Source: Polytrichum commune (Eukaryota > Streptophyta > Polytrichopsida > Polytrichales > Polytrichaceae). Taken from it: a stretch of DNA of 64,000 bases. A program made the position numbers and the translations under genes. This document shows, piece by piece, positions 13,285-22,960 of the stretch. The DNA is taken from NCBI GenBank assembly GCA_950295325.1, contig OX485804.1, positions 51,956,001-52,020,000 of the forward strand. Direction: 5' to 3'. A model generated the notes under the pieces. It was given only the letters and a program-made list of their open reading frames with translations, made no database searches and was not told the DNA's origin. Numbering within the stretch: position 1 is the stretch's first letter; each line of letters begins with the position of its first letter.

Positions 13285-13819
13285 GGGCCGCTTTACATCT
13301 AAAGGCCGGGCCAATTCATTGTGTAATAAGCTTGAAATCCTCACTTGTGATTGGCCAGAAGGCTAAAGTTGGCCCCAACCCCTTTACACCTAGAGGCGGG
13401 GCCGATTTGGTGGTATGAAATTTTTTAATAAAAAAAATGCATGGTCTGACACGGCCCGAGCTCATTGAATTGGGTGCACCCAAAACGGAGGACCAATTCT
13501 TGACCTTGGGACCAATGTCAAATCTCAAAAAAGAAAACCTTTTTTTCAAAAACAAAAGACGATTTTTTCAGCGAACAATATCCATTGGATTATGTGGAAA
13601 CATGAACGGCTCTATGCTAGATCCGTTGGATTATGCTAGATTTATTGAATCCGCCTAACTTCTTGATCCTAAAGCCTTGATCACATTTGAAAAAATTAAA
13701 CCCCATTATAATATTATTATAATGTATAGTTGAGACAAACCTCCAACCCCAAAGGAACTAAAATTTCATGCAATCGACCTCCAGGAGAATTGGTCCGGCC
13801 TCTACGTGTAAAGCGACCC
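13285..13819. mobile_element. Tourist-like (PIF/Harbinger) MITE, 535 bp
   Basis: Left terminus GGGCCGCTTTACATCTAAAG and right terminus (reverse complement GGGTCGCTTTACACGTAGAG) form an imperfect inverted repeat of about 33 bp that continues through GGCCGG. TTA lies on both sides (13282-13284 and 13820-13822). It is the same family as the adjacent 313-bp element, whose right end has the same GTAAAGCGACCC sequence. No coding capacity for a transposase. Confidence 0.78.
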
Positions 13820-13858
13820 TTAACACATATTTGACGATTTCAAAGAGGCGGTTGGGCA

Positions 13859-13882
13859 GGCTCTCTCTCTCTCTCTCTCTCT
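13859..13882. repeat. (CT)n microsatellite
   Basis: Short perfect CT run just outside the 535-bp Tourist-like element. Confidence 0.9.
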
Positions 13883-13997
13883 ATGGCTGGCTTCATGGCC
13901 TTTGTGGCAAGCAATGGGGCCTGGTCTTCCCTTGCCAGGTGAGAAGGAAACTCGAGATATACACGAAGGCACATCATACCCCAAACGAAGCAACCAA

Positions 13998-14177
13998 GGG
14001 AAGGGAAGGGAAGGAAGAGGTACCACCCAATGATCGTTTTCCGGGCACTCTTTCCGCCCGCGCCAGGCTGTCAGTTGCCGTCGCTTATGTATGTTTCCAT
14101 TTCCACCGCCCCCTCGGTGTATAATTATGTGCCCGGGGCGGGCCGGGCAGGGGGGCGGGCAGGCGGGCAGGGGGGGG
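13998..14177 (+). other. GC-rich island with G-run clusters
   Basis: An (AAGGG)-type run at 13998-14022 is followed by a GC-rich stretch, and at 14134-14177 by many closely spaced runs of three or more G, ending in eight G. This could form a G-quadruplex on the plus strand. TATAATTATG at about 14120 lies just before the G-rich part. No gene starts here that I can support. Confidence 0.5.
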
Positions 14178-17100
14178 CTCCTCCTCACAACCAAAGCGTT
14201 TGTGTGTTGAGGTGTGTGGTGTTTTTGTATTGCTCTTCTCCTCTTTCTTTAAGAACCATTTCTTCAATTGACTTCTTCTTCCCATGATTGGCTTGCTGCC
14301 ACACAGTGTTGACCGTGTTTTTGGTGCCCCAATAAATCTAATGCCGTGTGTGCTCGCTCGAGCCTATCAGCCAGCTCAAGGATTGACCAATATGCAGCAC
14401 CATTCGGGCCCCCCCCACCCACCAACAATGCTTGGGATGGAAAACACGGTCAATTGTGTTATGTTGTAACTTGTAGTTTTCTTTTATAGACTATGATAGT
14501 CTATCATCATGGGTCACAAGTTGGTTTAAGGTATGTGGGTGTTATTTGATTCGTTTCTCATGTTCTCCAACTCCTACCGATTAGATTCACACATGAAAAG
14601 TCGTGTTACGTTAGAATATATACCATAAAACATTTTGCAATAACCGGATTGAGAATTGGACTTCCCTTTATTTAGTGATGGTTATTAGAAGTGCATGTTT
14701 GTTGGTTTTTTTGATCGCATTATAGGTCCTCCCAATTGTGTTCATTGTTGAGTGTAAAGTAGTTATCAATATTTGAAGATGTAGTATGGTCTATTTGAAA
14801 CATGTGTCCTTATGATGTTTGCTCTTTGGTCCTCACTGAACTGCGTGCCAATCAAATATAGGGGTCTGATTAAGGAAACGAGCCACTTAAGACCCATCTA
14901 CCTTAGAGATGAACTAAGCATAAATACGTGGGGGTCATGTTTTCACATGATGGCAGTCCCTTGCCCATTACCCCCCCCCCCCCGACACGCGTTACCTTTG
15001 TGATGTTGGTGGAGGCCCAATTCAAAGAGGTAAAACTTGAGGATTGACCAATATGCAGCAACATTCGGGCCATGACCAGACAACCCACCTCTTGGAGTTG
15101 GGCCCCCGCCAGTCATTGTGTTATATGTAACCCATAGTTTTCATTTGAATATGTCAATGAATGGGGAGAACCGCTCACTAGTTACAGATGAACCGGTTGA
15201 GTTTGAGAAATAACTGGCTAAAGTTCGAGACTTCGAGAAAACTATTGATCAGCTTAAGGAATCTATGTAGTATACCTCAAATCAATGAAGAGAAACTGGA
15301 AGATGTCAACATGGAAACCAGTTGGACTTGGCAACAGTAGGATCTTGACCAACTATGCCCAAAAATCTCCCCAAAACATTGATGCACAAGTTGAGTTCAT
15401 AATTACAAGCATCAAAGGTCATGAATTGGTCTAGAGAAACTCACTTGCGATGACCTAATCATAAATATGTGAGGGGTTCATGTTTTTTCACAAGACTCCC
15501 CTTACCTTGGTAATGTTGATGCATGCCCAGCTCAAAGAGGTGGGCGTTTAGCCATGGTCCAACATTTGTGTCTTTCGTAGATGCTCGCTCTATGCAAGGT
15601 ACGTGGCTCTATTGTTGACAACTTCCAACTCCACAAACTATTTCTTTTATTGGATCAAAGTGAGACTTGTCGCATCTGGTTAGCAATTACATCCAAAAGA
15701 CGTTTAAGTTTTTGGTATTAGAGTTGAGATGTAAATGAAATATAATCTTTGCTTTGACCTCTTATAACCCTCTTGCATCTCAACTTTGAATCTAAAACTT
15801 GAGTTTCATAAATACCTATTTGATAAAATAGTTTCCGATTCAATCTAACGACCCCAAATGTACATGGAGTTGGATTGCATGAGCTAGGACCACATATCAT
15901 GTACTCAATAAATCGTTATTTTTTAAAAAAAAATTGGCAAAAATTGAAAATCTAATTACAAGTAAAGGAACCATGTGGAAGGTTAGACCTCACATGGACA
16001 TTATTTCTTGATTTCCCCTCGGGTTGCGCTGGTTCTCTCAAGGTGGTTGTATGCTGAATAAATTACAACCACATACATTGGCAATGTGCCTTGTGCATGC
16101 AACTTCCCTAGGAGGCTCAACTTTTAGTGTGTAGCCTTGTATAATCAATTTCAATCTCAAAGAATTTTTTAATTCAATTTTTAACCTACTACACATTTAA
16201 AAGTGATTGTGTGCATGATGTATGCATGTAGCGATAATTTAATACACGTTATAACATTTGGTAGCCTTGCTTTCATTCAAGTTAACACTTCCTGAGATGA
16301 ATTCATTGAAGAGGGGAGTGATTTCTTTCTAAATTCTCTTAACGGTTCATAATCAACACTTACTAGTAATTATTTTTTGGAGATTTTTTCAAAGCGCAAT
16401 TTTCCTTATCACATATGAGATTTTAATGAGATTCAATGAGATTTTAATGATACTTATCGAGGGTGGACTGTAGTGTCTACAAGGACTAGTGGCCAAAGAG
16501 AGGGGCTTGTTATTAGTTAGCCCCAAATTTCCTCCTTGAATTGATCATTGCTGCCCAAATTACACCTGTATAACCTATTAGTGTCAATTACCATTTACAG
16601 TTTTACGTACGTTGCTAGTACGATTCTCCCTCTTTAGTATGACACGTTTGGGAACACACAAAAAGGTTGTATTATTGAGGCGTCGTCTTCTCATTAATAT
16701 GACAAATGGCGTAAAGTTGTTGTATTATTGAGGACATACAAAAACATACATGATATGAGCTTAAATACATATACAACGAGATCAAGCAATATAGATCTAA
16801 ATTCCCTATTAGTTTTTGAAAACTAATAGTTTCATTAACGCCAAAATATAAATAATTATTTAATAAGAAACTAGACAACAATGATGCATGATGTTTAGCA
16901 TCATTAAGCTTTACTATAGGTGGAGCAAAATCATCCACGTACTAGGCAGGAGGCCACTCTAACCCTAACCATGTCCATTCTACACCAGTAATTTTATTTC
17001 TCATTAAGTTCCCAACGATAAGTGAAGTTCCCAAGTAAAAAATGGATGTATTTTAGATGTACATGACACAAATGAAAGGAATTTTAGCATTAACTACCTC

Positions 17101-17408
17101 TTTAACATGACAAACCGGAGATTCTAAATGTCGCATTGTCGAGTGACATAGCCGTATAACAAGCTTTGGGCCACCCTAACCCATTGAGTGCTCTACCTTA
17201 GGCCATAAACATTGTACGCTCTACCTCAATAGATTTCGCGGAAAACCAGCTATCTCCAAGTTTAGTAGGCCTTTCACCCCTAGCCACAAATCATCCCCGT
17301 ATTTTGCCACATACATGGGTTTGGTCCTCCAAGGCGCCAAGTATTGCTACGCAACACTGGACGCCAATGGATGAATCATCATAGAGAAATCTCGTAAAAA
17401 AAAAACTA
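14178..17408. other. Repeat-bearing intergenic sequence
   Basis: No supported gene. Contains a 13-C tract at 14971-14983, copies of two dispersed repeat families (about 14640-14790 and 15152-15375) and a degenerate third stretch near 15600-15900. From 15900 to 17400 it is AT-rich with no recognisable feature. Confidence 0.5.
15152..15375 (+). repeat. Dispersed repeat family A
   Basis: Begins TGTCAATGAATGGGGAGAAC and contains GATGAACCGGTTGAGTTTGA and GAAGATGTCAACATG. Related copies are at 49992-50211 (plus), 21691-22010 (plus, two partial tandem copies) and about 20690-20805 (minus). No coding frame persists, and I cannot assign an element class. Confidence 0.7.
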
Positions 17409-17990
17409 CTCCCTCCGTTTCATATCAAAAGTTACGTTTGGACACAATTTGCGTTACGAAACAAAAGATACGTTTGGTGAAATTTCTTTCAAACTTCGTC
17501 AAACGAATTGGAATGTTGCTATAAACAATGTAAATGTTGTTGCTGATGAACTACCAAGTCAATCAACTAACAATTTACACTTATTTAACAATTGATATTT
17601 GAACTCAACCTAAACCCAAACATCAACACGGTTTTATGTGTATCATTCGTCAATGGTGATGAACGGGCGTGTTGCCTTCAACAAATTCACGAGCATTCCT
17701 AACGATTTTTGCCAAACAACGCGAAGTGTGAGGAAGTTCGCCCCTGCGTTGCAACACTGCCTTTCCCATGTGTGGAATCTTATTAGCAAATGAGTTTCGG
17801 TGCCATTCGCCCAAAATGACGGGCTTCCGATGAAATTGGCGTTAAAAAAATTTGATTTTTTTTGGACACCCCTAGCTCACTGGAAAGTGCTTAGTGAGAG
17901 CTATACAACGCACACAATTTCGTGCTAAAAATGTGAAAAATGACCTTAATCCCACATATTTAGTGAACTTTTGATATGAAACGGAGGGAG
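17409..17990. mobile_element. Stowaway-like MITE, 582 bp (Tc1/mariner-derived)
   Basis: Perfect terminal inverted repeats of 25 bp start CTCCCTCCGTTTCATATC, the classic plant Stowaway CTCCCTCCGT motif. TA flanks both ends (17407-17408 and 17991-17992). At 582 bp it is long for a Stowaway MITE, and no transposase frame is visible. Perfect terminal repeats suggest fairly recent insertion. Confidence 0.9.
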
Positions 17991-18049
17991 TACATATTTA
18001 TAATAAACCACTATACTTGGGGCAGTGTGGATAACTGCTATGCAAAAAA

Positions 18050-18217
18050 AACTGCAGCACCGCCTTTATTATGTGCGTGGGATAGAGTAATTGATAACTC
18101 GTCAGGCTCATAATCTGAATGTTGGGAGTTTTGAACTAAACAATTTGGTCTCGCAAAAATGTGCCGTAATGTTGAGGGTGTTGTATAAACGAGTGTCGTA
18201 TCAACGAGGTTAGACTG
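18050..18217 (-). mobile_element. Possible single end of a pogo-like element
   Basis: Read on the minus strand from 18217, the sequence starts CAGTCTAACCTCGTTGATAC and is preceded by TA, like the termini of pogo/Tigger elements (CAGT...). No matching opposite end was found, so this is at best a truncated copy. The inner limit is arbitrary. Confidence 0.3.
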
Positions 18218-18277
18218 TATAACTTTCTTCCGAGAATATATATATATCCAAGATAATATAAACATATACACCAAATA

Positions 18278-18327
18278 TATGTTGGATGAATGAGAGGTAC
18301 GCTTGTATGCGATAATTTCTTCTTTCC
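18278..18327 (+). repeat. Isolated copy of a 50-bp MITE terminal sequence
   Basis: Contains GGATGAATGAGAGGTACGC then GATAATTTC. The same sequence forms the inverted ends of the elements at 20433-21172 and 22712-22960. No partner is seen near this copy. Confidence 0.6.
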
Positions 18328-19298
18328 ATATCCGAGTTAGTGCCATGGCATCAATATTTGTGTGCCATATCAACTAAGGTGGTCTTTGTGATTTGTCGTG
18401 TAGCATCAAGTGTCATGTGACAACCTTGTTAGTTGTCACTCAACGATTGCAAAATAATTTAGATCAGTAGGTGATGAATAGTGTGGACCACAATGTTTAG
18501 AGTAAAATGCATCAAGGGACATGAAATACCTTATTATGTCGTAGCATGTTAATTTTTCAACAATAATTCATATCCAACGGGATCATTGCGTAACTCTAAA
18601 TGGTCATAATCCACATTTACAGGTGTCATTATGAAGTTTGATTGGTATTACCCTTACTGTGAGTTCTCTTGCCAAAACTTTGTGTTAACTTGTGATTCTA
18701 TGGCGTGCATTCCAATGGACTTGAAACTTTCATACCACCTTTGAAGTTGAGGGCATTTGAGCCCATTGCCAACTACATTTTGTTTGATAGCATGTTTGCA
18801 TGTGGAAGCTAACTCCGTTATGAAGATGTGGAAAGTGAAATATACTTGTTGCAACAACATTTGAGGATATAGAAAAGTCCAAATGTTGAAGTTTTAGAGT
18901 TGGCGAAGTTAGTAAACATCTCATTTTTCTAATCTTGGATGATATGATGGAGTAGATCCATGGATAGATGTAAGTATGTATGTTATATATAAATTCAAAA
19001 CCCCTTCATGAGACGGTTTGAGGAGTTCATAAGCATCTTCCAGAGGTGGTCAAAGTACAAGGCACCTAAAAAAACATGAGCTTTGTGTTTATTGCGAGAA
19101 TATTACATAAATATGTGGTTTATTCATATATATATAGAGAGAGATCAATCTTGCCATCGACAAACGTCAACTAAGGTAACTTCTTAGTTCCTCGTTACTA
19201 GGCAAATGTACTCTTGAAGAGTGAAGGCCAATGTCCACTTTCAACAAAATTATAAGCGATTTCGTAACAATATTCAAAACCGGGAGAGGGTAGGTGGG

Positions 19299-19442
19299 GT
19301 CATAGCTTTATTCAGATTCATAATAGTGTTTTGTGGGACTGTCATAATTCTATAGAATATTTTCCACATTCAGTGGAGAATATTTTATAGAATATTGACA
19401 GTCCCACATAACATTGTTATGGATTTGAATAATGTTATGGTT
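19299..19442. mobile_element. Hairpin MITE, about 144 bp, copy 1
   Basis: The two arms are nearly complete inverted repeats of each other; each contains GTGGGACTGTCA or its complement, and they meet at about 19370. A second copy with the same arms (TTATGTGGGACTG) lies at 56253-56396, which shows it is a mobile family and not a chance hairpin. No target duplication could be assigned. Confidence 0.75.
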
Positions 19443-20432
19443 GTGTCCTCATGGCACCAACCTCTACAAATGATAAATATAGAATGCAAAATTTCATCCA
19501 TTAATGCATGACCTTGTATTTTTGTGTCACTTACTCCATAACAAGGTCTAAATAAGTAGCCTTATGCATGTGTCTTTTTTTGTGTCATAAACAATAAGGG
19601 GTTGTCTTAAAAGGCAAGTAATTTAAAACTCTTAATTGAGTTGTAGGTAACTAGATTAGACCCACGCCCATCTTGGTCCTTGCATTGGTGCATATGAACT
19701 AACCGCGGTCACGTCACTTTACCATAATCCCCTTTTATTTTTTGAAGTTGTGGGCGATAGTTAAAAACAATGGAATGATGGCCACCACCACCGCATTGTC
19801 CAACCCGTTGTATAATAGATTGGCCTTATATCCTAACAACACCATGTTTGAGATGTTCAAGCCCAAAGCTCTAGACTTCGATTTTTGATCTCTTATAGAT
19901 GTTCATACCACAAATTTTCCACTCGTCAAATTGCTTCCAATTGAGATGAATGATTCTATTGCCAAAATGTTGGGTTCTCAAAAATATGAGATTCATGGCA
20001 AAAGCCTAGTGGTAAGAAAATACACGAAATGTTAAAATAAAATAAAATTGTGATGTTCAACAAGCTGCAAGATAGAGAAGGGTTGGGCACGTGGCCCGAC
20101 TTTGCTACTTGGCAATTGTGTTTAGTTGTTGGGGAGGCAAAGCAACTAGGTGACTGGTTGTGCATCACAACAAAATAGTTGTTGCAACCCATGCAAAGTA
20201 CCATGTAGGCTACATAATGCAATATAAACATAGCATGCGTTTTACCCCAACGCAATAAACACATTTCCTTTTTACACCCAACAAGAACAAAATGTGTTTT
20301 TACCATGCATTTTTATTGTCACATTCAAAGTTTTACTTTATATTATTGAGACCCGCGTCCTCCAAGGGCTGCCTAGGTTGCAGAAGCCCATGCCATGTGC
20401 CCAGCTCAAGAGAGCCCAACTCCTCTTTGCAA

Positions 20433-21172
20433 GGGAAAGAGAAAGAGGGTACTATCTCACACAAGCACATCTCTCACTCGTGCAACATAAAAAACCTTGA
20501 AATAGCATGTAACCCGGGCGTTACTTTCCTAGAAAGGATTTGATGCTGAAATCAACTTCAAAGACTCAAAGTTAATCTCCTCGAAATCATGTGAGATGAA
20601 TCGACAACAAACCCATAGAGGCAGTGATCGGGGAGATTCTTGAGCATAATTGGGTGAGATCCTAGTGTGTGCAAGCCCTACCGGTTACATGTTGACATCC
20701 CCCGGTTTTCCTTTATTAACTTGGGGTATACTCTCCTATGAATTCCTCTACAAGGATCGGTAATTCTCCTCAAGTCTCCAACTTCCACCGGTTGTTTCTC
20801 ATACTAGGGCCACACCAAAAAGCCCAGCCAAAAAGCCCAACCCTACGTATTCTCCGGAAATACAGGGCTGGGATTTTAGATGGTTGGAGCTACTGGTTGC
20901 AGGCTACCCGCATGCTTCCAGCCACTCCAGTAGTTCTAGCCATATGAAATCCCAGCCTGTATTTCCGGAGAATACGTAGGGCTGGGCTTTTTGGTGACTG
21001 GAGCTGCTGAGTATTTCGGTGTGGCCCTGGTATAAAACTCAACCGGTTCATCTGCAACTAACTGCCGGTTCTCTAGCATAGAGGTCAAGTTTCTTTTTTC
21101 TTTTCTTTTTTTCTTTTTGATGTCGGATGAATGAGAGGTACGATCGTGTGTGATAATTCTCCCCCCTTCTCG
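20433..21172. mobile_element. Nested MITE bounded by 50-60 bp inverted ends
   Basis: The left end (20433-20490, reversed) and right end (21119-21172) match the termini of the 249-bp element at 22712-22960 (ATGAGAGGTAC ... GATAATT). The interior holds fragments of dispersed family A (about 20690-20805 and 21030-21075), and between them a separate 223-bp hairpin element. The arrangement suggests insertions into an older element. Confidence 0.5.
20806..21028. mobile_element. Hairpin MITE, 223 bp
   Basis: Outer inverted ends AGGGCCACACC / GGTGTGGCCCT enclose long inner arms with a near-perfect match (CTACGTATTCTCCGGAAATA at about 20845, complement near 20960). It separates two family A fragments, so it appears inserted there. 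No clear target duplication is visible. Confidence 0.75.
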
Positions 21173-21335
21173 AGGGTGGCAGTTGAAGCAAAGGGGTGGG
21201 TCACGTATAACTTGTAAGGTAGGCATGATTGGCTTTTGCCGACAATATAGGGATGTGACGAGTGGTGGTTGCAAGGAACATCCCCTTGTCAGTTGATTGC
21301 TGCACAAAGGTTAATCATCACCACAGAGACAGACA

Positions 21336-21356
21336 CAGAGAGAGAGAGAGAGAGAG
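21336..21356. repeat. (GA)n microsatellite
   Basis: About ten GA dinucleotides in intergenic sequence. Confidence 0.85.
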
Positions 21357-21690
21357 CAGTGTAGTGTACTGGCAGCCTCACGTCATGCTCTTTTTTCCTC
21401 TGAACCTGGATTTTGTGCTTTCTCACACAAGTCAAGTCTTTCCTCACCACACACACACACATAACTTATAGGTAAGGTAGTAAGCTACTTGCGACATAGT
21501 ACCTTTGTTCCTTGTTCTCCAACACACACCGACCCACACTCGGGTTCCCTTGGTGGTGATGTCACTCACAAATAGTTTACAACGTTAGCATTTGTTGTTG
21601 GGAAACCTTTTTCAAAAATGTCGTACCATAAAAAATTGCAGCCCGTTTCCAGGCCTTCGATCCGAGGAGCTCGACCGTTTGGTATACTGC

Positions 21691-22010
21691 TCGGGGAGAA
21701 CCGGCGGTTAGGTGCAGATGAACCGGTTGAAGTTGGAGACTTGAGGAGAATTACCGATCCTTGTAGAGGAATTCATAGGAGAATATATACCCCAAGTCAA
21801 TAAAGGAAAACCGGAGGATGTCAACATGTAACCGGTAGGGCTTGCACACACTAGTTTGAGAAAGAACCGGTTGAAGTTGGAGACTTGAGGAGAAGTACTG
21901 ATCGTTTTAGAGGAATCTATAGACAAATATACCTCAAATGAATGGAAGCAAAAGCAGAAGATGTCAACATGTAACCGACTGGATTTAGGATCACTATATA
22001 TATACACCCA
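21691..22010 (+). repeat. Dispersed repeat family A, two partial tandem copies
   Basis: Two units, each with AACCGGTTGAAGTTGGAGAC, GAGGAATC or GAGGAATT, and GATGTCAACATGTAACCG, start near 21715 and 21867. The first matches the reversed fragment at 20690-20805 very closely, giving an inverted duplication about 1 kb apart. Confidence 0.8.
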
Positions 22011-22160
22011 AAGACTTCTCGGGCAGTGTTTCAGTATAATAAGTGGAGGGACTTATGTGACGTTTCTCTGTTGACTTTTATGGAAGATTCCGAGCTTTGA
22101 AGTACTCCGTGGCTTGAAGTATGAGAGACCTTGTTGAGCTCCACTGCTCAATGACAATAA

Positions 22161-22564
22161 GGGTCGGTTCACATGGTGTCCCAAGTCTCAAGTCCCACTC
22201 GTGTTAGCAAGGCCTAAGATGGGGATGAAGTCCCAACTCTTGATCCTCGAGAAACTTTTCGAATATGGTTAATTATCATTACATGCAGCTCTTGATTGTT
22301 TTATGTAAAAAAAACTGCAAGATTTGTGTTGAGGGTTGGGTCTAGCTTTTTCTTCAACCCAACACTCAACACAAGTCCCGAGCTTCACCTCCAAAAAGTG
22401 TTGTCATGTAAGCATCCATGTTATACTGGGGACTTGGGATTTGAAATCCTATGTGAAGCGGTGGGTCCCAACTTCCATAATGCCAACGGCTGAGATGACA
22501 TGGATTGACCTCAAGTGACTTGGGACTTAGGACTTGGGACTCGGGGTCCCGTGTGAACTGGCTC
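22161..22564. mobile_element. Tourist-like (PIF/Harbinger) MITE, 404 bp
   Basis: Left end GGGTCGGTTCACATGG, right end complementary (GAGCCAGTTCACACGG). TAA flanks both sides (22158-22160, 22565-22567). Subterminal sequence is full of CCCAAGTC / GACTTGGG repeats. Copies of the same family are at 50361-50755 and 51325-51816. Confidence 0.85.
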
Positions 22565-22711
22565 TAAGTCTTTGTACCCCAAGTGGAGTCCAAGTCATGC
22601 AAACTTACACCTACACAATGTCAGTCTGAACAGCGGGAAAGAAGAGATTGCGTTCTCTTCTAACATAAATCCACACTTGTAAATCATGATTATTAAAAGT
22701 ATCAAAACATA

Positions 22712-22960
22712 GGAGAGAGGGAATTATCGCATACAAGTGTACCTCTCATTTATCCAACATGATTAAAAAATGTCCCCTATAGATTTGCAGTGGATTCATC
22801 TCAAATGACTTGGACTAGACTAAATCGGGGTCTTGCAAGCTAATGCAATGTCAAATAAATTATTAAAAAATACGGAAACATCCATGTTGCATGTTATTTC
22901 ATGGTTTTTATGATGAGTGAATAAGATGTACATTCCCATGCAATAATTCCCTCTCTCTCC
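22712..22960. mobile_element. MITE with about 50-bp inverted ends, 249 bp
   Basis: Starts GGAGAGAGGGAATTATCGCA and ends with the degenerate complement (...AATTCCCTCTCTCTCC). The arms include GTACCTCTCAT / ATGAGTGAATAAGATGTAC. Same family as the ends of the 740-bp nested element and the isolated copy at 18278-18327. Target duplication not clear. Confidence 0.65.

Noticed and set aside
13087-13658. Open frames of 70-98 codons on both strands
   Set aside because: They lie across Tourist-like element ends and a poly(G) run, with no domain.
14030-14287. Open frames over the GC-rich island
   Set aside because: Gly/Pro/Arg repeats produced by the G-rich tracts in several frames at once.
16955-16970. 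Interstitial telomere sequence (CTAACCCTAACC)
   Set aside because: Only two CCCTAA-like units; too short to mean anything.
19956-20306. 116-codon minus-strand open frame
   Set aside because: Low-complexity, Cys/Leu-rich, no homology recognised; not distinguishable from chance.
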